The notes below the pieces were generated by a model that had not been told where the DNA came from, made no database searches, and worked only from the letters and a program-made list of their open reading frames with translations. A stretch of 64,000 bases of DNA from Paracoccus yeei ATCC BAA-599. GTDB lineage: Bacteria > Pseudomonadota > Alphaproteobacteria > Rhodobacterales > Rhodobacteraceae. Positions within the stretch are counted from its first letter, which is position 1; each line of letters opens with the position of its first letter. The stretch is from positions 1-64,000 of the forward strand of contig NZ_JHWH01000023.1 of assembly GCF_000622145.1 (NCBI RefSeq). Reading direction: 5' to 3'. This document shows positions 16,282 to 25,028 of the stretch, one piece after another. Position numbers and translations under genes: made by a program.

Positions 16282-17574
16282 ATGCACGACATCCGCGCCA
16301 TCCGCGAGAACCCCGCAGCCTTCGACGCGGCCCTGGGCCTGCGCAACCTGCCCCCGGCCTCGCCGCAGATCCTGTCGCTGGATGCCGAGCGCCGGTCCCG
16401 GATCAGCGCCGCCGAGGCCGCCCAGGCCGAGCAGAACAAGGCCAGCAAGGAAGCGGGGGCCGCGAAGGGCCGCGGCGACGAGGCCGAGTTCGAGCGGCTG
16501 CGCGCGCTGGTGTCCGCCAAGAAGGACGAGATCGCCCGCATGCAGGCCGAGGCTGCCGCCCTGGACGGGCAGCTGCGCGAGATGCTGATGGGCATCCCGA
16601 ACCTGCCGGTCGAAAGCGTCCCCCCCGGGCAGGACGAAAATGACAATGTCGAGATCAACCGCTGGGGACAGCCCCGCACCTTCGATTTCACCCCGCGCGA
16701 GCATTACCAGATCGAAGGCGTCAAGCCCGGCATGGATTTCGAGACAGCCGCCAAGCTGTCGGGCGCCCGCTTCGTCGTGCTGAAGGGGGGCGTCGCGCGC
16801 ATCCAGCGCGCCCTGGCGCAGTTCATGCTGGACCTGCACACCGCCGAACACGGGCTCGAGGAAACCTGGACCCCGGTCCTGGTGCTTTCGGACATGATGG
16901 TCGGCACCGGCCAGCTGCCCAAGTTCGGCGAGGACAGCTATCAGACCCGCGAAGGCTGGTGGCTGATCCCGACCTCCGAGGTGACGCTGACCAACACCGT
17001 GCATGGCGATCTGGTCGATCACGCCAGCCTGCCGCGCCGCATGGTCGCCCACAGCCAATGCTTCCGGTCCGAGGCAGGCAGCGCGGGCCGCGACACCGCC
17101 GGGATGCTGCGCCAGCACCAGTTCGAGAAGGTCGAGATGGTCTCGATCACCGATGCCGAAAGCGGCATGGCGGAACACGCCCGCATGACCCGCTGCGCCG
17201 AAACCGTGCTGGAACGGCTGGGCCTGCCCTATCGCACCATCGTGCTCTGCGGCGGCGACATGGGCTTTGGCGCCCGCATCACCCATGACCTGGAAGTCTG
17301 GCTGCCCGGCCAGGACCGTTACCGCGAGATTTCCAGCGTCAGCTATTGCGGCGATTTCCAGGCCCGGCGCATGAACGCCCGCTATCGCCCGGACGGCGGC
17401 GGCAAGCCCGAGTTCGTGCATACGCTGAACGGTTCGGGGCTGGCCGTCGGGCGCACGCTGATCGCGGTGCTGGAGAACGGCCAGCAGGCCGACGGCTCGG
17501 TCGAACTGCCCGAGGCGCTGCATCCCTATCTGGGAGGCAAGACCCGGCTGGCGGCGGACGGCACCCTGGCCTGA
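16282..17574 (+). CDS. serS: seryl-tRNA synthetase
   Basis: 430 residues, the full class II length. An N-terminal coiled-coil arm (about residues 30-105, alternating charged and Ala residues) reaches the long variable arm of tRNA-Ser. The catalytic core has [15 protein letters not shown], the motif 2 block [20 protein letters not shown] and motif 3 [18 protein letters not shown]. It charges tRNA-Ser in the cytoplasm. The ATG follows a GAGGAACCGTC ribosome region. It is flanked by unrelated small genes and is probably transcribed by itself. Confidence 0.97.
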   Translation: MHDIRAIRENPAAFDAALGLRNLPPASPQILSLDAERRSRISAAEAAQAEQNKASKEAGAAKGRGDEAEFERLRALVSAKKDEIARMQAEAAALDGQLREMLMGIPNLPVESVPPGQDENDNVEINRWGQPRTFDFTPREHYQIEGVKPGMDFETAAKLSGARFVVLKGGVARIQRALAQFMLDLHTAEHGLEETWTPVLVLSDMMVGTGQLPKFGEDSYQTREGWWLIPTSEVTLTNTVHGDLVDHASLPRRMVAHSQCFRSEAGSAGRDTAGMLRQHQFEKVEMVSITDAESGMAEHARMTRCAETVLERLGLPYRTIVLCGGDMGFGARITHDLEVWLPGQDRYREISSVSYCGDFQARRMNARYRPDGGGKPEFVHTLNGSGLAVGRTLIAVLENGQQADGSVELPEALHPYLGGKTRLAADGTLA

Positions 17575-17646
17575 GGCCCGGCAGATTAATCGTCAGCCGC
17601 TCCGCAATGGGGCGAAACCGGCGTGGCTGCCGGGCGTTCCGATGGC

Positions 17647-18489
17647 ATGAGACGAGCTGGCGGCCATCTTCTGATTGTAGCGACGCTGGCATTCGTGGCC
17701 AGCCTGCTGGCCTATGCGATGATCCCCCGCTCGCCGCCACGGGGGTCCGCTTCCCTTGATCCGCTTTCGGGCGGCCCCCTGCCCGGGGTCGATATCGTCG
17801 GCCTGTTCCTGCGGCCCCCGAATCTGGCGATGGGGTCGCTGATGGCGCTGGCCATTGCTGCGCTGCTTTATCACGCGGCCTATCGGTTGCAGGAAACCCA
17901 GCGCCTGCGCACGGCCGAGGCCGCGCTGCGCGACCGGCTGGGCCGCAGGCTGCGGGCGGGCGCCTCGGGCCCGCCGCCGCCGCGTCAGATCCTGGAACTG
18001 CACCGGCGCGACGACAGCCTGGCCGAACATGCCCCGGCGATCATCGGGCTGGTGGCCGGCGCAGTCTGGCCCTGGCTGTTTCCCAAGTCCCCGCTGGCGG
18101 CCTTCCTGGTCGCAGCGGTCAGCCTGGCAGGCTTCCTGGCGGCCGCCCTGCGCGGCACCCGCCAGGGCAAGCTGCGGCAACAAAGCAACCCCCTGGGCTT
18201 TGTGGCGGGCTGGGCCACGATGGTGACATTCGCCCTGTTCATCGCCCTGCTGCAACGCAAGCTCGGCGCGCCCCTGACCCTGGCCGCCACCGTGGGCCTG
18301 GCGCTGGCCGCGCTTGCGGCGCTGAGCGTGCAGTTGCGGATGGGGCGCACCATCGGCTTCAGCCTGGCGGTGCTTTGGGGGCTGGTCGCGCTGGCCGCCA
18401 GCACCGTGACCGTCAATGCGGCGCTGGCGACGCTGGCGGTCCTGGCCATCGCGGTCATCGTCTTTGGCCTGGTGCAGGCGGCGACCTAG
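17647..18489 (+). CDS. hypothetical multi-span membrane protein
   Basis: 280 residues that I cannot assign to a named family. An N-terminal segment ([19 protein letters not shown]) is followed by a second ([20 protein letters not shown]). A charged region after it ([20 protein letters not shown]) looks like a short coiled coil on the cytoplasmic side. At least four more segments follow ([61 protein letters not shown]). A GTG at 17623 is an alternative start. The stop TAG lies in a CTAG palindrome shared with the stop of der on the other strand. Confidence 0.65.
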   Translation: MRRAGGHLLIVATLAFVASLLAYAMIPRSPPRGSASLDPLSGGPLPGVDIVGLFLRPPNLAMGSLMALAIAALLYHAAYRLQETQRLRTAEAALRDRLGRRLRAGASGPPPPRQILELHRRDDSLAEHAPAIIGLVAGAVWPWLFPKSPLAAFLVAAVSLAGFLAAALRGTRQGKLRQQSNPLGFVAGWATMVTFALFIALLQRKLGAPLTLAATVGLALAALAALSVQLRMGRTIGFSLAVLWGLVALAASTVTVNAALATLAVLAIAVIVFGLVQAAT

Positions 18490-19946
18490 GCCTTGGGCTT
18501 TTGCCGGGTCTTGTGCTTGGACAGCGCGCCGGACTGGTTGATCTTGTCGGCCTTGTCCTTGTAGGGGTTCTTGGTCCCCTGGTCGCGGAAGGTCAGCCGG
18601 ATCGGCGTGCCTGGCATGTCGAAATCGGCCCGCAGCCCGTTTACCAGATAGCGCTGATAGCTGTCGGGCAGCTTGTCCACATGCGTCGCCATGACCACGA
18701 AGGCCGGCGGCCGGGTTTTCACCTGCGTCATGTAGCGCAGCCGGATGCGGCGCCCGCCGGGCGCGGGCGGCGGATGCGCCTCGGTCATGGCGCCCAGCCA
18801 CTGGTTCAGCCGCGCGGTCGGCACACGGCGGTTCCAGACCTCGTGCGCCTTCAGGATGGCGTTGTGCAGCCGGTCCAGCCCCTTGCCGGTACGCGCGGAC
18901 ACCGTGACCAGCGGCGCGCCCTTGAGCTGCGGCAGCAGGCGCTCGAACGCCTCGCGCAATTCGTTCAGCTTGTGCGGCTTGTCGTCCTCGAGGTCCCATT
19001 TGTTCGCGGCGATGACCACGGCGCGGCCTTCGCTTTCGGCGAAATCGGCGATGCGCAGGTCCTGCTGCTCGAACGGGATGCCCACGTCCAGCAGCACGAC
19101 GACCACTTCGGCGAAACGCACCGCGCGCAGTCCGTCGGCGACCGAGAGCTTTTCCACCTTGTCGCTGATCCGGGCCTTCTTCCGCATCCCGGCGGTGTCG
19201 AAGATGCGCACCGGCGTGCCCATGAAATCGGTGGCGACGCTGATCGAATCGCGGGTGATTCCGGCCTCGGGGCCGGTCAGCAGGCGATCCTCGCCCAGGA
19301 TCTTGTTGATCAGCGTGGACTTGCCCGCGTTGGGGCGGCCGATGACGGCGATCTGCAGGGGCTTCGCCGCGCTGGGACGCCAGCTTTCGTCGTCATCCTC
19401 GGCCACGTCGACATCGGTGTCGGGGGCCTGCTGGACATTCGCGGCCTCGAATTCTTCGGCCAGCGGAACCAGCGCGCGATAAAGATCGTCCATCCCCTCG
19501 CCGTGCTCGGCGCTGATGCGCAGAGGCTCGCCCAGGCCCAGGGCATAGGCCTCCAGCGCGCCGGATTCGCCGGCGCGGCCCTCGGCCTTGTTGGCGGCCA
19601 GGATGACGTGCCTGGCGCGCTTGCGCAGGATGTCGGCGAAATATTCGTCGGCCGCGGTCACGCCCGCGCGGGCGTCGATCACGAACAGGCAGACGTCCGC
19701 CTCGTCCACCGCGCGTTCGGTCAGGCGGCGCATGCGGCCTTGCAGGCTGTCGTCGTCGGCCATTTCAAGGCCGGCCGAATCGACCACGATAAAGCGCAGG
19801 TCGCCCAGGCGCCCCTGCCCTTCGCGCAGGTCGCGGGTCACGCCGGGCTGGTCGTCGACCAGGGCCAGGCGCTTGCCGACCAGGCGGTTGAACAGGGTGG
19901 ACTTGCCGACGTTCGGCCGCCCGACGATGGCGAGGGTAAAGCTCAT
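18486..19946 (-). CDS. der: ribosome assembly GTPase Der (EngA)
   Basis: 486 residues: two consecutive Era-like GTPase domains and a C-terminal KH-like domain. G1 motifs are GRPNVGKST (domain 1) and GRPNAGKST (domain 2); G3 are DSAGLE and [10 protein letters not shown]4 are NKAE and NKWD. An acidic linker with [13 protein letters not shown] separates the domains. Der is essential for 50S subunit maturation. It overlaps bamB by four bases (ATGA), so it is the last gene of a yfgM-like/bamB/der unit, the same order as in gammaproteobacteria. Confidence 0.97.
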   Translation of the reverse strand: MSFTLAIVGRPNVGKSTLFNRLVGKRLALVDDQPGVTRDLREGQGRLGDLRFIVVDSAGLEMADDDSLQGRMRRLTERAVDEADVCLFVIDARAGVTAADEYFADILRKRARHVILAANKAEGRAGESGALEAYALGLGEPLRISAEHGEGMDDLYRALVPLAEEFEAANVQQAPDTDVDVAEDDDESWRPSAAKPLQIAVIGRPNAGKSTLINKILGEDRLLTGPEAGITRDSISVATDFMGTPVRIFDTAGMRKKARISDKVEKLSVADGLRAVRFAEVVVVLLDVGIPFEQQDLRIADFAESEGRAVVIAANKWDLEDDKPHKLNELREAFERLLPQLKGAPLVTVSARTGKGLDRLHNAILKAHEVWNRRVPTARLNQWLGAMTEAHPPPAPGGRRIRLRYMTQVKTRPPAFVVMATHVDKLPDSYQRYLVNGLRADFDMPGTPIRLTFRDQGTKNPYKDKADKINQSGALSKHKTRQKPKA

Positions 19947-21265
19947 CTGTATGCGATCAACTGGCCGTCATGGGTGACGACATAAAGGGTCTGGCCCGCG
20001 ACGGCCGGGGCCGCGGCGGCGCCGCCCGGGATCTCGGCCGTGCCGATCAGGGCGCCCGAAGCGGGGTCGAAGACGCGCAGATAGCCGTCCGAGCCGGCAA
20101 GGTAAAGCTTGTTCCCCGCCAGCACCGGGCCGTAGTGGTTCCAGACCTTGTCCTGCTTGCGCACGACCTGTCTGGTGAAATAGGGCAGCTTCTGCGCCCA
20201 GACCCGGCCGCCGTTCGCGGCATCCAGCCGGATCAGCTGCGCCTGGTCGTTGACCAGGAAGACCGCGTTGCCGGCGACCAGGGGCGGGCTGGACGCGCCC
20301 TCGGGCGCCTCCCATTTCATGGCGCCGGTCGCCAGGTCATAGGCCCCGACCCGGCCCGAGCTGGTGCCGGCATAGACCGTATCGCCCAGGATCACCGGGT
20401 CGCCCGTCATGTCGCGGAACAGCCCGATGGCCCGGCCCAGCCGCGTGCCCGCGACATTGGCCGACCAGAGCTGGCCGCCACCGTCGCGCTCGACCCCCAT
20501 CAGCTCGCCCGTGGAATAGGGAAAGACCACGGTCGAGCCGGCGACGGCGGGGGAGGACACGCCCATCACGCCGGCCATGCCGTCGTTGCCGGACACCTGC
20601 CACAGCACCTTGCCGTCATTGGCGCGCACGGCCCAGCCCTGGGCGTCGCGGCCCATGACATAGACCACGCCATTGGCGACCGTGGGGGCGCCGCCGATCG
20701 GAGCGCCGACGCGCTGGCGCCAGGCGACGCCGCCGGTGCGGGCATCCAGCGCCACAAGCTCGCCATAGCCGGTGGTGGCAAAGACGCGGTTGTCCTCGAA
20801 GGCCAGGCCGCCGCCCGACACGCTGCGGTCGTTTTCGCCCGCCGGGCGCAGGTCCACGCCCCAGACACGGCCGCCGCCGGGGGTGGTGGCGGTGACGGTG
20901 GACTGGCTGTCCAGCGCGAAGACCAGCCCCGCCGCCACGATCGGGTCGGCGGTGACGCGGTGGCGCCGGTCCGAGGCAGCGCCAATGTTGGCAGACCAGA
21001 TCCGGCTGGTCCCCGCCCCCAGCGCCATGTTGCCCGAGACATGTGCCGGACCGCCCGCGCGCTGCGGCCAGTCGGCGTTGCCGCGCACCGGCGGCAGCGA
21101 CAGGGCGGCGGTGGTCGGCGCGACACGCCCCTGCGTCAGCCCGCTTTCGGGGGAAAGCACGGTGCGCGGGTCCAGCCTTTCGCCGGGCAGGATGTCATCC
21201 TTTTGCTGGCAGGCAGCCAGGGCGGTCAGGCCCGCCAAAGCGGCGATCAGGGGCAACCGTGTCAT
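19943..21265 (-). CDS. bamB: outer-membrane assembly lipoprotein BamB-like (PQQ beta-propeller)
   Basis: 440 residues. The signal ends in a lipobox LAAC (Cys19), so the protein is lipid-anchored. The rest consists of PQQ/WD-like propeller blades with repeated [31 protein letters not shown] and [17 protein letters not shown] units. BamB helps BamA fold and insert outer-membrane proteins. The position directly before der and after a YfgM-like gene supports BamB over other PQQ-repeat proteins. Longer than E. coli BamB (392), with an extra N-terminal stretch after the lipobox. Confidence 0.9.
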   Translation of the reverse strand: MTRLPLIAALAGLTALAACQQKDDILPGERLDPRTVLSPESGLTQGRVAPTTAALSLPPVRGNADWPQRAGGPAHVSGNMALGAGTSRIWSANIGAASDRRHRVTADPIVAAGLVFALDSQSTVTATTPGGGRVWGVDLRPAGENDRSVSGGGLAFEDNRVFATTGYGELVALDARTGGVAWRQRVGAPIGGAPTVANGVVYVMGRDAQGWAVRANDGKVLWQVSGNDGMAGVMGVSSPAVAGSTVVFPYSTGELMGVERDGGGQLWSANVAGTRLGRAIGLFRDMTGDPVILGDTVYAGTSSGRVGAYDLATGAMKWEAPEGASSPPLVAGNAVFLVNDQAQLIRLDAANGGRVWAQKLPYFTRQVVRKQDKVWNHYGPVLAGNKLYLAGSDGYLRVFDPASGALIGTAEIPGGAAAAPAVAGQTLYVVTHDGQLIAYR

Positions 21266-21340
21266 CGCTGTCTCCTCAAGTTGGCGGGCGGGACGGGCAC
21301 GGCCGTCCCCGGCCTTGGTTCTGGTATCATGGCGCGGCGA

Positions 21341-22036
21341 TCAGCCGGCAGGGGCCACGGTCATGGTCTGGGGCCCCGGTCCGGCGGGCTGATCGGGCGC
21401 GGCGCCAAGCGCGATCATCATCTCGGCAAGGCGGCGGCGCAAGGGTTCCGAAAGCCCGTCCCGCTGCTGGATCTGGCGGATCAGCACCACCGCGTCCTCG
21501 GTCCGGCCGGCGCCGATCAGCGCGACCGCCTTCTGTTCCAGCGCCAGCAGCTCGAAGGGTGCGCCGGGCTTGGACAGTTCCGACAGCAGCGCGTCGCGCC
21601 GGGCCGGGTCCATCGCGGGCCCCGCCGCCATCACCGCCTTGAGCTGGGCCAGGTCGTGCAGCACCGGATCGTCCTTGACGCCCTCGGCCGCGGCCAGCAG
21701 CCGCTCGGCCGCCTTCTGGGACAGGCCGGCCTCGACCTCGGCGCCGGCGGCCAGCATCTCGGACAGAAGCTTGCGCGCGGCCGAGCCCTGGGCGTCGACC
21801 GCCGACAGCGCCGCGGCCTTGTCGGCCTCGGCCTGCGCGGCCAGGACGGCGTCGCCCCAGGCGCGGGCCTGCGCCTCGCGCTGGCTGGCGGCGTATTCGC
21901 GCCAGACCGCGCCGCCCACCAGCGCCAGGATCAGCACGATGGCAATCCAGCCAAAGCGGCGAAAGGCGCGGAACAGCCGGTCGCGGCGCAGATCGTCCGT
22001 CACCTCGTCGATGAAGCTGTCGTTCTGGTTGGCCAT
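21341..22036 (-). CDS. YfgM-like TPR-containing membrane-anchored protein
   Basis: 231 residues: a short cytoplasmic start (MANQNDSFIDEVTDDLRRDR), one membrane segment (about 28-45, GWIAIVLILALVGGAVW), then an Ala-rich helical region with TPR-like repeats in the periplasm. In E. coli YfgM (now also called a SecYEG/PpiD partner) sits just upstream of bamB, as this gene does. Sequence identity to E. coli YfgM is low by eye; the call rests on topology plus position. Co-transcription with bamB (75 bases apart) is likely. Confidence 0.75.
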   Translation of the reverse strand: MANQNDSFIDEVTDDLRRDRLFRAFRRFGWIAIVLILALVGGAVWREYAASQREAQARAWGDAVLAAQAEADKAAALSAVDAQGSAARKLLSEMLAAGAEVEAGLSQKAAERLLAAAEGVKDDPVLHDLAQLKAVMAAGPAMDPARRDALLSELSKPGAPFELLALEQKAVALIGAGRTEDAVVLIRQIQQRDGLSEPLRRRLAEMMIALGAAPDQPAGPGPQTMTVAPAG

Positions 22037-22128
22037 CTTGTCCCCGTCGTGGTCGCGCCCGTGTCGTTCGGCGTTGTTCTATACGGGCTTGCGCCGGTTT
22101 GCCAATGGCGCCGAAGGCCCCCGCCCGA

Positions 22129-23034
22129 TCACGCCTGCCGGCGCGCCGTCCGCGCCTGCCACAGCGAGGCGGCGGAATAAAGCGCAAGCGCGGTCCAGAT
22201 CATGGCGAATGCGGTCAGGTGCCAGCCCGTCACCGCCTCGCCGAAGATGGCGACGGCGCAGAAGAACTGCAGCGTCGGGTTCAGGTAAAGCATCAGCCCT
22301 TGCGTCGCCATCTCGAGCCGGCGCGAGGCGTAGCTGAACAGGATAAGCGGCAGCGCCGTGACCACGCCCGAGGCCGCAAGCAGCAGGCTGGCCCGCAGGT
22401 CGGTCCCGAAGGCCATCGGCTCGGCAAGTCCGCCGGGCAGCCAGCCCGCGCCCTGCAGCGCCAGCCAGGCCAGCGCAAAGGGCGTCAGGATCGCCACCTC
22501 GCAGGCGACCGACGGGACCGGGCCCATCGGCAGCGCCTTCTTGGCCATGCCGTAAAAGCCGAAGCTGACCGCCAGGGCCAGACTGATCCAGGGCGCGACG
22601 CCCAGGCCCCAGGTCAGCAGGAGCACCGCAAGCGCCGCCAGGATCACCGCCGCCGCCTGCAGCGGGCTGAGCCTTTCGCCGAAAAAGACCATGCCCATCA
22701 GCACCGCGACCAGCGGAAAGATGTAGTAGCCCAGCGAGCTTTGCATGACATGGCCCGACTGCACCGCCCAGATGAACAGCCCCCAGTTGACCGAGATCAT
22801 CGCCGCCGCGAAGCCCAGCTGGCCCAGGTAACGCCCGCTCATTGCGCGCCGGAACTCGGCCAGCCGGCCCTGCCAGGCCAGGATCAGGACGAACAGCAGC
22901 AGCGACCACAGGGTGCGGTGGATCAGCACCTCGATCACCGGGACGCCCGCCAGCGCGTGATAGAAGATCGGCGACAGGCCCCAGACCACGCAGACGCCGA
23001 TCATTGCCCAGAAGCCCTTGGTCCGTTCGCTCAT
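22129..23034 (-). CDS. rarD: EamA-family transporter RarD
   Basis: 301 residues with ten hydrophobic segments in two EamA halves. The N-terminus KGFWAMIGVCVVWGLSPIFYHAL and LLLAASGVVTALPLILFSYASR near the C-terminus are characteristic of the RarD subfamily (RarD is named after chloramphenicol sensitivity in Pseudomonas). The substrate is not established. It is a stand-alone gene between the yfgM-like gene and sodB. The start follows a GAAAGGATCGGCAG ribosome region. Confidence 0.9.
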   Translation of the reverse strand: MSERTKGFWAMIGVCVVWGLSPIFYHALAGVPVIEVLIHRTLWSLLLFVLILAWQGRLAEFRRAMSGRYLGQLGFAAAMISVNWGLFIWAVQSGHVMQSSLGYYIFPLVAVLMGMVFFGERLSPLQAAAVILAALAVLLLTWGLGVAPWISLALAVSFGFYGMAKKALPMGPVPSVACEVAILTPFALAWLALQGAGWLPGGLAEPMAFGTDLRASLLLAASGVVTALPLILFSYASRRLEMATQGLMLYLNPTLQFFCAVAIFGEAVTGWHLTAFAMIWTALALYSAASLWQARTARRQA

Positions 23035-23095
23035 CTGCCGATCCTTTCGCGGCGCCTCTCATGCGCCCGTTCCCCGGGATTGGCAAGCGCGGCGC

Positions 23096-23179
23096 GGGGG
23101 GCGCTGCCCCCCGGCGCCGGCCTGCCCCTGAACGGGGCCGGCCGGACGCTCCCCCCGGGATATTTGGACAAGAAAGAAT
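23096..23179 (+). repeat. dispersed intergenic repeat, copy C, with hairpin
   Basis: The composite starts with a perfect hairpin, GGGGGGC-GCT-GCCCCCC (23096-23112), followed by further short GC palindromes, then CCCGGGATATTTGGACAAG and AAAGAA (23154-23176). The box matches the other copies listed at 8681. It lies between the rarD start and the sodB terminator. The hairpin GGGGC-GCT-GCCCC recurs in copy D. Confidence 0.7.
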
Positions 23180-23183
23180 GGCA

Positions 23184-23211
23184 AAAGGCCCGCCTGCGGG
23201 GGCGGGCCTTT
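23184..23211 (-). terminator. rho-independent terminator of sodB
   Basis: A perfect 11-bp inverted repeat, AAAGGCCCGCC with GGCGGGCCTTT, loop of six, sits 22 bases behind the sodB stop. Read on the minus strand, it is followed by TTTTGCC, a good terminator. Confidence 0.85.
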
Positions 23212-23232
23212 CCCTTTCGGTCGGCAAGCGGG

Positions 23233-23832
23233 TCAGAGGCGCGAGGCCACGTTTTCCCAGTTCACCAGATTGTTCAGGAAGTTTTCCAGATATTTCGGCC
23301 GCGCGTTGCGGAAGTCGATGTAGTAGCTGTGCTCCCACACGTCGCAGCCCAGCAGCGCGGTCTGGCCGAAGCAGAGCGGGTTCACGCCGTTCTCGGTCTT
23401 GGTGATCTTCAGGCTGCCGTCCTTGTCCTTGACGAGCCAGGCCCAGCCCGAGCCGAACTGGCCGACGCCGGCTTCCGAGAACTTCTTCTTGAAGTCCTCG
23501 ACCGAGCCGAAGGATTCGGTGATCGCCTTTTCCAGTTCGCCCGGGATGGCGCCGGGGTTCGGGGCCATCATTTCCCAGAACTGGGTATGGTTCCAGTGCT
23601 GGCTGGCGTTGTTGAAGATGCCGTTCTGCGCCACGGCGCCCGACTGGTAGGTGCCGGTGACGATGTCCTCAAGGCTTTTGCCTTCCCATTCGGTGCCGGC
23701 GACCAGCTCGTTCAGCTTGTCGACATAGGCCTTGTGGTGCTTGTCGTGGTGGTATTCCAGCGTCTCTTTCGACATGCCGCCCGCGGCCAGCGCGTCATGG
23801 GCATAGGGAAGATCGGGAAGCGTGAAGGCCAT
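23233..23832 (-). CDS. sodB: superoxide dismutase, iron type
   Basis: 199 residues with all four metal ligands: His28 (EYHHDKHH), His82 (WNHTQFW), Asp164 and His168 (DVWEHSYYIDF). Gln78, four residues before the second His, is the position where Fe enzymes carry Gln and Mn enzymes Gly. That, with FGSGWAWLVK, favours an Fe-SOD, although cambialistic activity cannot be excluded. It disproportionates superoxide in the cytoplasm. The ATG at 23832 (MAFTLPDLPYAHDAL) is the family start, with GGAAAG upstream. It has its own terminator and is therefore probably monocistronic. Confidence 0.96.
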   Translation of the reverse strand: MAFTLPDLPYAHDALAAGGMSKETLEYHHDKHHKAYVDKLNELVAGTEWEGKSLEDIVTGTYQSGAVAQNGIFNNASQHWNHTQFWEMMAPNPGAIPGELEKAITESFGSVEDFKKKFSEAGVGQFGSGWAWLVKDKDGSLKITKTENGVNPLCFGQTALLGCDVWEHSYYIDFRNARPKYLENFLNNLVNWENVASRL

Positions 23833-23970
23833 TTTCGATTTCCTTTCCAACGGTTTCGGAAACGGTTTCTGACATGGAACATGCGCCGGGGAAAGCCCGG
23901 ATGCAAGTCCTGCCGCCGGCGCACCAACGCGGGGCGCGGGGCGGGGTTCCGGTCCCCCGGGGTTCCGGGG

Positions 23971-24438
23971 TCAGCCCTCGGCGGGCGAAAGGCAGCGGCC
24001 CTGGCCGTGCATGATGTTGTCATAGCCTTCGGCAACGGCCGTCACATGCGCCGCTCCGTCCGACTTCGACACGGTCAGCCGATAGTCCAGCCGCGCGGCA
24101 TATTGGCCCGAGCCGTTGCGCACGCCCGACAGTGCCCAGCCATAGCTGCGGCTGGCGCCGTCATCGGCGGTGACCTGGGCCGCGACCGGACGGCCGACAA
24201 GATTTTGCAGGATCGGGTCGAAGACCTCGATCCGGCCGCTGTGCGGGCCGGCGGTCTGGCGCGTCAGCATCAGAAAGCCCGGCACCCAGCCGGTGCCGCT
24301 TTCGTCCCGGATCTCGCACATCATCACCCGCAGCGCGCCCGGCGCCAGGGGCGGCGGCGCAGGCTGCGGCGGCGGCGCGGAGGAAACGCAGGCCGCGAGG
24401 GACAGAAGAAGAGGCAGGCAGGGCAACAGACGGCGCAT
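23971..24438 (-). CDS. hypothetical lipoprotein
   Basis: 155 residues. A signal peptide ends in a lipobox LAAC (Cys17), followed by a Pro-rich spacer (PPPQPAPPPLAPG). The mature domain has GALRVMMCEIRDESGTGWVPG and PILQNLVGRPVAAQVT; I do not recognise a named family. It is most likely anchored in the outer membrane. It lies 71 bases behind soxG on the same strand and might be read from the sarcosine oxidase transcript, but no functional link is evident. Confidence 0.7.
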   Translation of the reverse strand: MRRLLPCLPLLLSLAACVSSAPPPQPAPPPLAPGALRVMMCEIRDESGTGWVPGFLMLTRQTAGPHSGRIEVFDPILQNLVGRPVAAQVTADDGASRSYGWALSGVRNGSGQYAARLDYRLTVSKSDGAAHVTAVAEGYDNIMHGQGRCLSPAEG

Positions 24439-24509
24439 GGCGGAACTTCTGGCAAGGATCGCCCCATCCATAGCCGCGCCGCGCGCCGCGACAAGACACG
24501 AAGCGCAGG

Positions 24510-25028
24510 TCAGCGCGGGTCCAGATGCGTCCCTGGCCGCGCCGCATTCCTGAGCAGCCCGCCGATGTAATCCCCGACCGAGCGGAAGCCGATCAGCACA
24601 TAGCCCTGGCCCGTGCGCCACAGCCCGCAGGCGACCTGGGCCGCGCGGGTGCGGCGCACGCCATCGTCGGGCATCGACGCGATGTCCGCGGGGCAAAGCT
24701 TCATCAGCACCTGTTCGGCCTTCGGTCCCTCGACGGCAAAGGCCGCGCGCATGTCGCTGACGTCGAGGACCAGCGAATGTTCGGTCGCCAGCGCGTCGGT
24801 CAGCGCGGTCAGCGCCCCGGCCGTTTCGGCCCGGGGCAGGACCAGCAGCAGTTCGTCCGGCGACATCCACAGCAGGGTGCGGCTGCCGTCCGCGGTGGCC
24901 GAGGTCTGGGCCGGGACCGCAAGCCCGGCTGCGCCGGCGATGGCGTCCCCGGCCCGGTCCAGATCGGCGCGGATCTGGATCATGCCCAGGTCGGTCAGTT
25001 CGGTGATTCGTGCCAGCGCCTCAGCCAT
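24510..25028 (-). CDS. soxG: sarcosine oxidase, gamma subunit
   Basis: 172 residues of the SoxG family, the small subunit that packs against the alpha subunit in heterotetrameric sarcosine oxidase. Recognisable blocks are LLWMSPDELLLVLP, LVLDVSDMRAAFAVEGPKA and GYVLIGFRSVGDYIGGLL. The ATG at 25028 lies eight bases inside the end of soxA, the usual tight soxA-soxG junction, and was preferred over an in-frame ATG eight codons further upstream. It completes the soxB-D-A-G set. Confidence 0.92.
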   Translation of the reverse strand: MAEALARITELTDLGMIQIRADLDRAGDAIAGAAGLAVPAQTSATADGSRTLLWMSPDELLLVLPRAETAGALTALTDALATEHSLVLDVSDMRAAFAVEGPKAEQVLMKLCPADIASMPDDGVRRTRAAQVACGLWRTGQGYVLIGFRSVGDYIGGLLRNAARPGTHLDPR

